DNA from: Bacillota bacterium
GTDB lineage: Bacteria > Bacillota > Clostridia > Christensenellales > JAEXRW01
DNA: 64,000 nt
Assembly (NCBI GenBank): GCA_023454175.1
Contig: JAEXRW010000041.1
Coordinates: forward strand, 138,431-202,430
Direction: 5' to 3'
The translations under genes were made by a program, and so were the position numbers. Below are positions 8,723 through 16,861 of this stretch, one piece after another. Under the pieces are notes generated by a model, which saw only the letters and a list, made by a program, of their open reading frames with translations, was not told the DNA's origin and did not search any database. Each line of letters opens with the position of its first letter. The first letter of the stretch is position 1.

Positions 8723-9045
8723 CGCGTTCACCTCGTTTGTGATGAAAAGCACTCCCTGCCTGTATATCGGCAGGTCAGAGTGCGCTGTAGTCTTTCTGGG
8801 TGGCTGTTTCCGTATTATCTCAATTTAATCATATATTAACGATAAATGCAAGCACTTTTTACATATTGTACTATTCTTTTGGCATTTTATACTATTACCA
8901 CGGCGCAATGATCTCATCTCTTTTCGTATTGCCATGTGTAATACCCGGCTGAGTACCGCTGTCGGACCGCAGATCAGTGAGGGTCCAGTATATGGTATAA
9001 TTAGCATGGCATAAATGAATTTGATCTGAGAGTGGGGTTTGTGAT
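8723..9045. other. Intergenic region with divergent promoters
   Basis: 323 bases between divergent genes. An imperfect hairpin (GCACT...CCTGCC / GGCAGG...AGAGTGC, about 8750-8785) lies in the leader of the flagellin-like gene. On the plus strand an extended -10 (TGGTATAAT, 8993-9001) precedes the membrane protein gene. Confidence 0.5.
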
Positions 9046-9495
9046 ATGAAATTCGACTGAAAAAGGTTCCTCTTCAGCCTCCTTGCCATCGCGGTTTTGA
9101 CGGTGGGAATATACTATCTTTCTATTTATATCAGGTATGAAGCCTATCGGACGTTCAAAATGCAGCTGTTATGGGGATGGATGTATATCTGGCCGCTTCC
9201 GGTCGGAGCCTATTTTGCAAGAGGACATATCAAAATGTGGTTCAAACGCGGTAAAGTAAAAGTGGAAATCGGTTCACTTTCCATTGCCGCCCTCTGCCTT
9301 GCCGCAATTATACCCGATGTTAATTACGTACTATTTCAGATTCTATTAAGCTCCGACACGTTACCGGTGGTCGTCCTCTTCTTCTGGTACCACCTGCTCT
9401 GCGCCTTCTCCCGCGAACCTTCCGCCAAAGTCAGCCTCTATGACGAAAAAGGCAGGAAGACTGTCCTCCCGCCCTTTGATGTGGATATCAGGTGA
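9046..9495 (+). pseudogene. Membrane protein gene interrupted by an in-frame TGA at codon 5
   Basis: From ATG 9046 the frame reads MKFD, then TGA (9058-9060), then continues in the same frame KRFLFSLLAIAVLTVGIYYL through to 9495. The first transmembrane segment begins right after the TGA. A Trp in place of the stop would give a normal N-terminus (MKFD-W-KRF). There are about four hydrophobic segments; family not recognised. Without readthrough, translation could only restart inside the first membrane segment (TTG 9097) with no ribosome site. The promoter TGGTATAAT and a purine-rich leader precede 9046. Most likely a TGG-to-TGA nonsense mutation or a base error; recoding is unlikely because TGA ends other genes normally. 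Confidence 0.65.
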
Positions 9496-9501
9496 TATGG
9501 A

Positions 9502-10077
9502 TCAGCGGCTTCCTTCGCATCTTGCCGCCAGGTAGTCGTCCCGCAGGATGGCGTACTGGTCGCTGTCCTCATACCCCAGGTTGCTCCTGTATTTCTGCCG
9601 CGCCAACCCCTCGTATTGCATCCCCGCCTTCTGCATCACCCTGCCCGAAGCCGGGTTGCGGGTGCTGTGGTACGTCTCGATCCGGTTGACCTCCACGCTT
9701 TCGAAGGCATGGCGCAGCACCGCCTTCAGCGCCTCCGTCACATACCCCTGCCCCCAGTATTCCCTCCCGGTGCAGTACCCCACGTCCGCGCAGGCGTCGA
9801 ATTCGTTGAGTATTGTGAGGGAGATGGACCCGATGGGTTCGCCGCTCTCCTTGAGCGTGATGGCCCACAGGTACAGGGCCGGGTTGGCGTACCCTTGCTC
9901 CCATCCCGAGAATACGCGTTTTGTCTCCTCCACGTCCTTATGCGCCTGCCACCGCATGTACTTTGCTACTTCCGGATCGTTTGTCCAGTTCCGGTAAGCG
10001 GCTTCTGCGTCCGCGGCGGTGAACCTGCGCAGGATCAGTCTTTCCGTCTCCAGTTGTATGGTACCTTGGTGTTTCAT
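9502..10077 (-). CDS. GNAT N-acetyltransferase, RimJ/RimL type
   Basis: 191 residues. The N-terminus LETERLILRRFTAADAEAAY, the middle GREYWGQGYVTEALKAVL (acetyl-CoA binding loop) and NPASGRVMQKAGMQYEG are standard for the ribosomal-protein-alanine acetyltransferase-like branch of GNATs. These transfer acetyl from acetyl-CoA to protein N-termini or small amines; the substrate cannot be told. It is convergent with the membrane-protein gene, with only a 6-base gap. Confidence 0.9.
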   Translation of the reverse strand: MKHQGTIQLETERLILRRFTAADAEAAYRNWTNDPEVAKYMRWQAHKDVEETKRVFSGWEQGYANPALYLWAITLKESGEPIGSISLTILNEFDACADVGYCTGREYWGQGYVTEALKAVLRHAFESVEVNRIETYHSTRNPASGRVMQKAGMQYEGLARQKYRSNLGYEDSDQYAILRDDYLAARCEGSR

Positions 10078-10161
10078 TGTCTTTCGATCTTCCTTTTATG
10101 CTTGGTGTTCTTCCTGATGCGCTGCTTCTTATGAACGGCCCGGCAGGCATTGTTTCCCTGG

Positions 10162-10605
10162 TCACTGCTGCTCTGTGATATCTTCGATCGTCCCCTCCAG
10201 ATAGGTGGGGCTGCCGTCCTCGCCGTATGTCAGCTTTGCGGTGATATGCAGGCGTATCGTGGCCCCGTCGCTTCGCACCGCGCGGCACTGCTCGTCAAAA
10301 GGGATCCTGCTCTGCACCGAGCGCATCAGCGCGTCCTGCAGCAGCTGCCACTCTTCCGGCGGCACATACTGGAATACCGAGAAAAGCCCTCGTGTGATAT
10401 GGGACTGTTCCACGCCCAGGATGTTGCATACGCCCTGTGAAAAACGGGACAGGTCCTTTGCGATATCCCACTCGAATATGCCCGATTTCTGTTCGAGGAT
10501 GTCCCCCCTGCTCAGTGAAAATTCCCTGCTTTTCCGGTTCAGTTCATCGCATTCCGCCTGGATGAAGTCCGGTGATGCCGGTTTGAGTTCATCGGAATTA
10601 CCCAT
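10162..10605 (-). CDS. Stand-alone PAS domain protein, copy 1
   Basis: 147 residues with a single PAS fold (about 40-145): IFEWDIAKDLSRFS, VCNILGVEQSH, then YVPPEEWQLLQDAL, and the closing EGTIEDITEQQ typical of PAS C-termini. There is no output domain. It shares most landmarks with the protein at 11221 (RGLFSxFQYVPPEEWQ), so the two are paralogs. Such single-domain proteins may act as signal adaptors, possibly docking to multi-PAS kinases such as the one at 19.7-26.8 kb; that link is inference. Confidence 0.75.
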   Translation of the reverse strand: MGNSDELKPASPDFIQAECDELNRKSREFSLSRGDILEQKSGIFEWDIAKDLSRFSQGVCNILGVEQSHITRGLFSVFQYVPPEEWQLLQDALMRSVQSRIPFDEQCRAVRSDGATIRLHITAKLTYGEDGSPTYLEGTIEDITEQQ

Positions 10606-10769
10606 ATGCCCTTCCTCCGTGTAGCAAAATAAATGATTATGGATAATTATGTCGTATCCATTGTAAACCGTATCGGGTACATACTCAATCCCTGAATTTC
10701 CCTTGTATATATTTTTTTATCTGTTAATCCGTGTATGGTTGCCGGATTCTCAGAAATGGAGCTGTGGGT

Positions 10770-11087
10770 TTACCGCGGAAGAAAGACCACCAGGCATTCG
10801 ATGGCAAATATCACGATGCTTAAGGCGATGGATAGCATCATCCGCACCTTGGGGGAACGGTTGGATATCCGGCCGGGGTTGATCCTGTTGCCCAGGTGCA
10901 TCAGCCCCGGGATGAAGAGGATGAGCGCCGGCAGGATGAATATCAGCCCTTTCGGTCCCGTCCTCGCGCCGGGCCCGAAGCCCAGTGTTATGGTCTCGGG
11001 CAGGGAGGGATACGCGATGCCTGCGAGGATGAATCCTGCCGCGCCCAGGAAGATGCCGATGATAAACTCGATACTGATCTTTTTCAT
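10770..11087 (-). CDS. Small membrane protein
   Basis: 105 residues with three predicted membrane segments (about 8-25, 45-65, 82-102) separated by a loop containing GFGPGARTGPKG. Not recognised. It sits between the two PAS paralogs, in the same direction, separated by about 165 bases from the next gene and 130 from the previous one, so it is probably transcribed alone. Confidence 0.55.
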   Translation of the reverse strand: MKKISIEFIIGIFLGAAGFILAGIAYPSLPETITLGFGPGARTGPKGLIFILPALILFIPGLMHLGNRINPGRISNRSPKVRMMLSIALSIVIFAIECLVVFLPR

Positions 11088-11165
11088 CTTGTTTGGCTCC
11101 GTCCTTTTTATACGGTGGTTGCTGATTCCATGATAAACCCCGTCCCCTGCCGCTGCAACAAAAAA

Positions 11166-11187
11166 GGCTGCCCGTGCAGGACAGCCC
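11166..11187. terminator. Bidirectional terminator
   Basis: GGCTG-CC / GG-CAGCC hairpin flanked by an A-run on the left and TTTT on the right. It ends the PAS gene at 11221 on the minus strand. Confidence 0.65.
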
Positions 11188-11220
11188 TTTTGCTGGTCTA
11201 TTATCTTCCGGTCGAAACGT

Positions 11221-11667
11221 TTATCCCTGCGGGTCTGTTACGTCTTCGATTTCTCCCTCGATCATAGGGTTGCCCTCGTCGTTGATCGTCACTTTCCCGG
11301 TGATGCGTACCGCGATTCGTACTCCGTCGCTTCGTATGGCGCAGCATCGTACGTCCAGGGGGATGTTGTGCTGCGCAGTCCGCGTGAAGGCGTCCTGCAC
11401 CTTCTGCCACTCTTCCGGCGGCACGTACTGGAATATGGAAAATAACCCCCTCACCGTGTGGGACTGTTCCACGCCGATCATGTTGCATACGCCCAGTGAA
11501 AAGCGGGACTTGTCATTTACCATCTCCCATTCGAAGACGCCCGTCCTTAGTTCGTAGGCATCGCCCCTGCTGTGTGAATACGCCCTCCCCTTCCGGTTGA
11601 TCTCTTCGCGCTTTTGCAGTTCATACCCGGTCTCGTCCGGGTTTATGGTTTCCTGTGGTTCACTCAT
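11221..11667 (-). CDS. Stand-alone PAS domain protein, copy 2
   Basis: 148 residues with one PAS domain and nothing else. FEWEMVNDKSRFSLGVCNMIGVEQSH and FSIFQYVPPEEWQKVQDAF mirror the copy at 10162. The C-terminus IEGEIEDVTDPQG is the usual PAS end, where a helix would normally lead to an output domain; here the protein stops. A hairpin terminator follows. The paralog pair, separated by a small membrane protein, suggests local duplication. Ligand unknown. Confidence 0.75.
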   Translation of the reverse strand: MSEPQETINPDETGYELQKREEINRKGRAYSHSRGDAYELRTGVFEWEMVNDKSRFSLGVCNMIGVEQSHTVRGLFSIFQYVPPEEWQKVQDAFTRTAQHNIPLDVRCCAIRSDGVRIAVRITGKVTINDEGNPMIEGEIEDVTDPQG

Positions 11668-11884
11668 TCTGCGGCTCCTCTAGATGAAATAAAATAAAAA
11701 ATAGAGTGGATGATTCCGTCAACATTTTAAGCTGGATCGGGTGGACACTCAATCTGTTTTTTCCTTCCATCTCTCCGCGGCTTTCATTTTTGCACACAGG
11801 GTCCGTCAATATGAAACGTTATGTATTTTCATTGTAGGAAGGCGGGGCTTTTTGCATAAGGCCGTCCTGCCCGTTTGAAGGACG

Positions 11885-12499
11885 TTAATTGCTCAACAGT
11901 GATTGTATATGCTTTGCCGATTTGGGGTCGAGCACGCCGCCCGAAAGCGCATGTGCGATGTATTCCTCCATCTCGTCCGTCGCTTTGTATTTGCGTATCT
12001 GTATCAGCGCGTCCAGGACGTCCGTCAGGATCAGTTTCTGCATCGTCTGCTTGTAATCAGATATGTGCATTGCCATCAATCCTCTGGCGATTTTATCATG
12101 CAGGTGCTTCTTGTATGGGATGATCCTGCCCAGGGATTGGATGCACTGGCGCACCGTGATGGGCTTTTCATCTTGCAGGATCGAAAGGAAAGGTTCGATG
12201 GTATCGTTGAACCGGTTCTCCGTGTCCCATTTTGCGTTGTCCGCCAGCAGCATCACGCCGATGCTCCGCTGGTAGGAGTTGCCGCTTTTCAGCTTGGATG
12301 CAAAGGTATCCCAAAATGGATAGACGTCCTCGGAGTATTCCGAGCGGTGCTGGAGCGTCAGCAGCGCATGGTAGCGCAGGGCATCGTGCTTTGATTCCAG
12401 CCAGTCCACCAGTTGGGGCAGGTCTTCCTTTCCCAGTTTCCTGGAAACGTCCGGCAGTTCGGCCTTTTCATAAGCCATGAGAAGTTCCGCAGTGATCAT
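11885..12499 (-). CDS. HEAT-repeat protein
   Basis: 204 residues, all helical, with repeated hairpins such as LESKHDALRYHALLTLQHRS, SYQRSIGVMLLADNAKWD and TVRQCIQSLGRIIPYKK. These fit HEAT/ARM-type repeats as in the AlkD-like superfamily, though no DNA-glycosylase catalytic residue can be assigned. The last part (ALIQIRKYKATDEMEEYIAHAL) is another repeat. Probably a protein-binding scaffold; the role is unknown. The 217 bases upstream and 74 downstream show no partner in the same operon. Confidence 0.65.
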   Translation of the reverse strand: MITAELLMAYEKAELPDVSRKLGKEDLPQLVDWLESKHDALRYHALLTLQHRSEYSEDVYPFWDTFASKLKSGNSYQRSIGVMLLADNAKWDTENRFNDTIEPFLSILQDEKPITVRQCIQSLGRIIPYKKHLHDKIARGLMAMHISDYKQTMQKLILTDVLDALIQIRKYKATDEMEEYIAHALSGGVLDPKSAKHIQSLLSN

Positions 12500-12572
12500 C
12501 CTTTGTACCTCCGGTGAAGTGAGGTGGTAAATGGCTTTGAAAGCTTAGTCGTGCGGGAGATTTGTATGAACG

Positions 12573-13259
12573 TCAGATATGAAATTTCTTCACGAGTTCC
12601 GACCGGATGATCTTCTTTGCGAAAAGGATCAGCCCGGCGATGGTCAAAAAGGCGCATGCCGCCGCAGCGATGCTCGGCCACAGGGGCTCCACCAGGCCGC
12701 ACAGCGCCAGGATCAGCGGGGTGAACCCGATCGCGCACAGCGCCATCTGGTACAGCAGGTAATCGTGCCGGTTCTGCCGCCATTTGAGCATGATGCTGTT
12801 GATGGCGATGATAAAGCAGATATAGATGAAGGGCGTGCAGTAGGAGACGGCCCACGTGATCCTGTGGATCGTCTCGGTATTGTATGCAAAAGCGTTGAAG
12901 AGGATGAGCAGTAGCGGTATGGCGATGGCATGAACGGTGAGCTTCCACCCCAGGTGGACCCGCCTGCTGCATGTCATCAGCCCGCCGCCCCACGCGTAGA
13001 GGATGCAGGCGGAGGAAAGCGCGCACCACAGGCTCCCGTTCCACGTCAAAAGGTTGATGAGGACGGTCAATGCGGTGACCGCGCTTGCGGCGATCGAAAC
13101 GGCCTGGATGAGCTTTTTGTTTCCCGCTTTCACCGGTTCATATGTGGGGTGATCCTCTTGCGTGCCTGCGTGCGCAGACGCAGGCAATACGTTATGGCAC
13201 AGCGGGCATCTGTCCGTCTTTGAGGAGATCCTTATTTTGCAGTTGCCGCAGTATTGCAT
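12573..13259 (-). CDS. DUF6320-like zinc-ribbon membrane protein
   Basis: 228 residues. An N-terminal zinc ribbon (CGNCKIRISSKTDRCPLCHN) is followed by a linker and six to seven hydrophobic segments. This layout matches the DUF6320 family as I know it. The stop of the acyltransferase upstream lies only 16 bases from this start, so the two are co-transcribed; DUF6320 proteins commonly accompany such alcohol-acetyltransferase-like proteins. A role in presenting or exporting the acylated product is inference. Confidence 0.7.
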   Translation of the reverse strand: MQYCGNCKIRISSKTDRCPLCHNVLPASAHAGTQEDHPTYEPVKAGNKKLIQAVSIAASAVTALTVLINLLTWNGSLWCALSSACILYAWGGGLMTCSRRVHLGWKLTVHAIAIPLLLILFNAFAYNTETIHRITWAVSYCTPFIYICFIIAINSIMLKWRQNRHDYLLYQMALCAIGFTPLILALCGLVEPLWPSIAAAACAFLTIAGLILFAKKIIRSELVKKFHI

Positions 13260-13275
13260 GGCTTCCCTTCTTGCT

Positions 13276-14562
13276 TCAATGGTTCTCCCACAGGTTGCTT
13301 TGGATCTCGATATCCATCCCCTGGTCCGCCAGGCAGGTAAAGAAGAGCCGTTCGATCTCGGTTTCCTGGATGGAACGGGAAAAGCAGATTGCGGTACTCC
13401 CGTTGCACGATACTACACTCACGCTGTTGGTCGCTACGTTCCCCACGCCCAGCGTGCAGTCAAAGTCTTTGACCAATCTCGCCATTGAGGGCGGCAGCAT
13501 CGTGTGACCGATGTTGGAAAGTGCGCATGTATTGAGCTTGTCCCCGAGGACGATGACAGCGAATTTGAGTGCGATGTTTTTGAGGAAAAGCGGGCACAGT
13601 CGCAGCGCGATGTTTTTCTCTGCGGCCACGTTCGCGTTCAGTTTCTGCTGGAGCTTGGAAAGTGTGAGCTCACTTTTGAACGTCTTTTTCACATTGTCCA
13701 GTATGGCTTCAAAGCTCCACTCCCGGTTGTTGCACTCGGTCGATACGTGGAAGTACAGGGAGAAGTTGCGCAGGGTCACGGAAGAGTAGTATTTGCGTAT
13801 GTTGACGGGTATGCAGATGTTGATCGGCTTCTTGGACCTTTTTGCCGCGTCGTCGCTTTCCCGGATACTGTACGTCAGTAGCGCCGCCAGGTACTGGGTC
13901 ACCGTGGCGCCGTTGGCTTTGGCCAGCGCCGCGAGCTGCTCCGTCTGCATCCTGCCGTGGATGGCGCCGATGCCGCCGGCAAAGCGTGTGCCCATGATCC
14001 TGTAGGCGTTTTGCACGTCGGTCCGCCCGTTCCCCTCAGGCGTATAGTTTTTCACGAAGCTGTCTTCCACTTCGATGCCGCGCGGAGGCTGGTCCGGGTC
14101 CAAAACGGCCCCGTCGCTTTGCAGCGGGTAACCCAGCAGCATGAAGTAACGGAAAGTCAGCGCCTTCAGGAATTCCAGCGCTGCGTATGCGTCGCACAGG
14201 CCGTGGAAGACCTCCAGGCTGATCCTGTTTCTATAATGGAATACGGTGAAATGGTAACCGTTGTTTGCATGGATGTTGATATGCTGGTTGATATAGGGGG
14301 ATTCGGGTTTGACGATCGGGTCCTTTTCGTTGTGCTCGTAGTAATTCCAGAAAAGCCCCCGTCGTAATCGCACATAGAAGGAGGGGAATCTCGGCTTGCA
14401 TTCCGTCACGGCCCGCTGTAGGACCTCCGGCTCCACGTCCTGCATCAGGTTTGCCGATACGCGGAAAACGCAGCTGTCCTTGGGGTTCAATACCGCCGGA
14501 TAGATCTTCGCGGAATTATCCAGCCTGAACCATTTCTTTTTGAATTCAAGCACATCTTCCAT
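13276..14562 (-). CDS. Condensation-domain / alcohol acetyltransferase-like protein
   Basis: 428 residues. The fold of CoA-dependent acyltransferases and NRPS condensation domains is suggested by the motif FHGLCDAYAALEFLKAL (active-site HxxxD, residues of about 140) and the later segment NICIPVNIRKYYSSVTLRNFSLYF, like the second conserved region of this superfamily. The His and Asp of the motif are intact. It is the first gene of a two-gene unit with the DUF6320 membrane protein. Expected to transfer an acyl group to an alcohol or amine; substrate unknown. Confidence 0.7.
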   Translation of the reverse strand: MEDVLEFKKKWFRLDNSAKIYPAVLNPKDSCVFRVSANLMQDVEPEVLQRAVTECKPRFPSFYVRLRRGLFWNYYEHNEKDPIVKPESPYINQHINIHANNGYHFTVFHYRNRISLEVFHGLCDAYAALEFLKALTFRYFMLLGYPLQSDGAVLDPDQPPRGIEVEDSFVKNYTPEGNGRTDVQNAYRIMGTRFAGGIGAIHGRMQTEQLAALAKANGATVTQYLAALLTYSIRESDDAAKRSKKPINICIPVNIRKYYSSVTLRNFSLYFHVSTECNNREWSFEAILDNVKKTFKSELTLSKLQQKLNANVAAEKNIALRLCPLFLKNIALKFAVIVLGDKLNTCALSNIGHTMLPPSMARLVKDFDCTLGVGNVATNSVSVVSCNGSTAICFSRSIQETEIERLFFTCLADQGMDIEIQSNLWENH

Positions 14563-14750
14563 AAATAGTATCCATTTTTACCTTTCGTTGGCTCAATTCC
14601 ATTATATCCCCCTTTCCATGTATCGGCAACAGTTTATGTCCGTTGGATGGAAAAGCTTTTCCAAACCCGTAATCCTGCGCAGGGTTCCCTGCATGTCCTA
14701 CTTACCTGGCCCGTAATACTTTCATTGGCTCTTATATAAAATATGATGCA

Positions 14751-14954
14751 TCACGGTTTCTTCCTGTGTATATTCCCTTCCTGGTCATAAAACACGGTGT
14801 TGCCCGCCTTGTCGCGTATTTCGCCGCCCGGGCTCAGGATCAGTTCTTCATTGGTTCCCGGGTCTTTGAAAAGGATGCTCCCCCTGTATGCCGCCAAAGA
14901 CGGCTGCGTGCCAGCAGGCCTGTACCTGGGATCATAGCGTCTGTTCCGGTACAT
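14751..14954 (-). CDS. Small hypothetical protein
   Basis: 67 residues: a basic, Tyr/Arg-rich N-terminus (MYRNRRYDPRYRP) then a compact region with SPGGEIRDKAGNTVFYDQEGN, which looks like a short beta-hairpin repeat. An excellent GGGGGGAG ribosome site supports translation. Family not recognised; no partners. Confidence 0.55.
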   Translation of the reverse strand: MYRNRRYDPRYRPAGTQPSLAAYRGSILFKDPGTNEELILSPGGEIRDKAGNTVFYDQEGNIHRKKP

Positions 14955-15046
14955 AGGACTTTCTCCCCCCTCGTCTTTCTTCCCTGAACCATTATATTAA
15001 GCTGCGTCTTTCGTGTTCCGGTTCATATCCAGGGGTTGTGAGAAAA

Positions 15047-15073
15047 GGCCGGGGCATGTCATATGCCCCGGCC
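15047..15073. terminator. Hairpin, left duplicate
   Basis: GGCCGGGGCAT / ATGCCCCGGCC with an A-run on its left side only, as expected for half of a bidirectional terminator. Repeated at 15277-15301. Confidence 0.6.
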
Positions 15074-15076
15074 CGG

Positions 15077-15275
15077 GCTATCAAAAAACCTTGAGTGAAA
15101 AACAGCAATTGGCTAAATATGCAATCACGAATCAAATCCGTCATTTTTGGCGGCGTGTACGTCAGAAATGACACCTCTCATGCAGGTTTGTGGTGAACAA
15201 ACCTGCATGGTAAAACTCAAAAAAGTGGCTGAAAGTGGTTCATCCACTTTTTTGCCACATTTTTTGACACTCAGA
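15077..15275. repeat. Terminator-inserted repeat, copy 1
   Basis: About 199 bases, nearly identical to 57488-57665. It starts GCTATCAAAAAACC and ends TTTTTTGACACTCAGA; TATCAAAAAA and the complement of the end (TGTCAAAAAA) form short terminal inverted repeats. Internally there is an ATGCAGGTTT / AAACCTGCAT hairpin and an AAAAAAGTGG hairpin; copy 1 has about 21 extra bases in the latter. It lies between two identical 25-base copies of the local hairpin. Confidence 0.8.
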
Positions 15276-15276
15276 A

Positions 15277-15301
15277 CCGGGGCATGTCATATGCCCCGGC
15301 C
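15277..15301. terminator. Hairpin, right duplicate
   Basis: CCGGGGCAT / ATGCCCCGG, identical over 25 bases with the hairpin at 15047-15073. It lies 25 bases after the stop of the secreted-protein gene (minus strand) and can end its transcript. Confidence 0.6.
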
Positions 15302-15326
15302 TCGTTTGAGATCCTTTTCGGCTGGT

Positions 15327-16109
15327 TCAGAGCGTGGGTTCTGTACGCATATAACCGATCAGCAATCTGTAGGACTTCATGCTGCCGTCCTGTGCTTTTA
15401 CCACGATCGTTACGATATTCATAGCCAGCGCATGGGGGGCAGGGCCCGGTGGTGGTAAGGGCATGCTTTTCAGCGTGATGGTCCGGCTCCTTGTCACCTT
15501 TCCGTTGATGGACAGCCACGCATGGCGTTCGTCGGCTTTTGCGTATACCGTCACTTTCTTCGTTCCGAGGGGTACGAGGCAAATGTAATCGAATTTTACT
15601 ACGTCTGCCGCTTTCAGTTCGCCCACAGGGATTGCAGGCATTACTTTGAATCCCTTTACTTTCACGTAGTCCAGGCCTGTGTTCGTGGATTTCGGGCGTT
15701 TGAAGGTCACGGTGTATGTCCTCGTTTTTTTCTCCGGGGTCACCACCTTCACCTTGACCACGCGCGTGCAGCCGTTTTCGAGCCCGTATCCTCGTCCGGA
15801 CTTGACCAGCCTGTTGTTCATGTACACCTTGTTCAGCGGGTTCGACCGCACGACATCGATGTTGAAGCTGGAGGTGTGTTCATCCAGCGCCACGGTGTAT
15901 TTCAGCCTGTCCGGGTCGAAGGAAGGTGAAAGTGTCCCGTTCTTGATCAGCAGGTCGTCCAGGAATTCCGAGCTGCGCTTGTTCACCGTGTACGAGCTGT
16001 CGCTGCCGGAGTCGGCCAGCGCGGTGGGCATCCCGATGGAAAGTACCAGGATCAGTGTGATCGCTGCGGCCAGGATCGTTCTGGGCCGCCTTTTGCTTTC
16101 GCTGTTCAT
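15327..16109 (-). CDS. Secreted protein with cadherin-like beta-sandwich repeats
   Basis: 260 residues. The N-terminus (SKRRPRTILAAAITLILVLS, cleavage probable after ALA) is a signal peptide. Two beta-sandwich modules follow: LLIKNGTLSPSFDPDRLKYT and LDYVKVKGFKVMP, each with the LxYxV and RTYTVTF type strands of the cadherin-like Cadherin_4 family found in Bacillota surface proteins. There is no LPXTG or SLH anchor, so it is probably released or held non-covalently. No neighbours suggest a ligand. Confidence 0.75.
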   Translation of the reverse strand: MNSESKRRPRTILAAAITLILVLSIGMPTALADSGSDSSYTVNKRSSEFLDDLLIKNGTLSPSFDPDRLKYTVALDEHTSSFNIDVVRSNPLNKVYMNNRLVKSGRGYGLENGCTRVVKVKVVTPEKKTRTYTVTFKRPKSTNTGLDYVKVKGFKVMPAIPVGELKAADVVKFDYICLVPLGTKKVTVYAKADERHAWLSINGKVTRSRTITLKSMPLPPPGPAPHALAMNIVTIVVKAQDGSMKSYRLLIGYMRTEPTL

Positions 16110-16330
16110 AAATAGCCTCCCTTGGTTGATACATTATATATCGTTAACAATAATCTGCTTATTAACAGTGGCAAATAAATAGCCTTTTCTATTGGTGCAC
16201 GTCATGAATGATTACGTTTGGTAAGCCTTCAAATTGGAAGCACACGCATCCGGCCAGGCACATTTGCTATCCGGCTCTGCAACACGGGATTATCTTGGAT
16301 TGGGGATTATCGGGTGGCGGGACTAAAAAA

Positions 16331-16356
16331 CGAAAACCGCCTTTTCGGCGGTCTTC
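16331..16356 (-). terminator. Terminator of the tRNA/6S cluster
   Basis: ACCGCC / GGCGGT hairpin; the minus-strand transcript continues UUUUCGUUUUUU. It is placed just after tRNA-Glu. Confidence 0.75.
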
Positions 16357-16389
16357 TGTTTGAACCGTTTATGAAACAGTTGCTCTGAC

Positions 16390-16465
16390 TGGCACCCCCA
16401 AGGGGATTCGAACCCCTGTTACCGCCGTGAGAGGGCGGCGTCCTAGGCCACTAGACCATGGGGGC
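16390..16465 (-). tRNA. tRNA-Glu (CTC)
   Basis: Minus-strand cloverleaf with GCCCCCA/TGGGGGT acceptor, anticodon stem CGCCG/CGGCG with CTC anticodon, T-arm GGTTCGAATCC and an encoded CCA. It is the last gene of the cluster. Confidence 0.95.
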
Positions 16466-16468
16466 ATT

Positions 16469-16542
16469 TGGCTGGGGAACTAGGATTTGAACCTAGACAA
16501 TACGGGTCAGAGCCGTATGTGCTGCCGTTACACCATTCCCCA
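16469..16542 (-). tRNA. tRNA-Gln (CTG)
   Basis: TGGGGAA/TTCCCCA acceptor, CTG anticodon in loop CTCTGAC, T-arm GGTTCAAATCC, encoded CCA. Three bases separate it from tRNA-Glu. Confidence 0.95.
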
Positions 16543-16599
16543 ATGCTTTTGTATCCCTCGCGACATTGTCGCGTTTTGGCGCGGGTCTCCGCACCCCAT

Positions 16600-16784
16600 A
16601 AAGAGGATCCCAGGGTGCCGTCCGCCCCTTTTTAATACCCGCCTCTCGGCAGGTGGGTGTCCCGCGGCCCGCTTCCCCCTTCCCTTAGCATGAGCAAGGG
16701 CCTGAAGTACTGAGGGTCCGACAGCGGACTCCCTTGTTTTAATTGTGGGATTAAAACAAGGACGTAACGAACACCACAGGATTG
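16600..16784 (-). ncRNA. ssrS: 6S RNA candidate
   Basis: The 240 bases between tRNA-Val and tRNA-Gln look like a 6S RNA on the minus strand. The 5' part CCTGTGGTGTTCGTTACG resembles the conserved 6S start, and pairs with the 3' part GACGGCACCCTGGG to close the molecule. In between, GACACCCACCTGCC-GAGA-GGCGGGT matches the 3' arm hairpin known from Escherichia coli 6S. Length of about 185 fits. A 12-bp hairpin (16732-16761) inside the 5' arm is unusual. 6S RNA binds the housekeeping RNA polymerase holoenzyme in stationary phase. Ends are approximate; it is probably processed from the tRNA transcript. Confidence 0.6.
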
Positions 16785-16861
16785 TGGTGGGGTTAATTGG
16801 GCTCGAACCAACGACCTCTACGATGTCAACGTAGCGCTCTGACCAGCTGAGCTATAACCCC
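16785..16861 (-). tRNA. tRNA-Val (GAC)
   Basis: GGGGTTA/TAACCCC acceptor, stem CTACG/CGTAG with GAC anticodon, T-arm GGTTCGAGCCC, encoded CCA. First gene of the leftward cluster. Confidence 0.95.

Larger units (their letters stand above)
14955..15326. other. Intergenic region dominated by an inserted repeat
   Basis: It holds two copies of the same terminator-like hairpin (15047-15073 and 15277-15301) with a 199-base structured repeat between them. No gene is seen. Confidence 0.7.

Noticed and set aside
15077..15275. Coding potential of the terminator-inserted repeat (frame reading LSEKQQLAKYAITNQI)
   Set aside because: The frame is short, lacks a start and ribosome site, and is not kept open in both copies.
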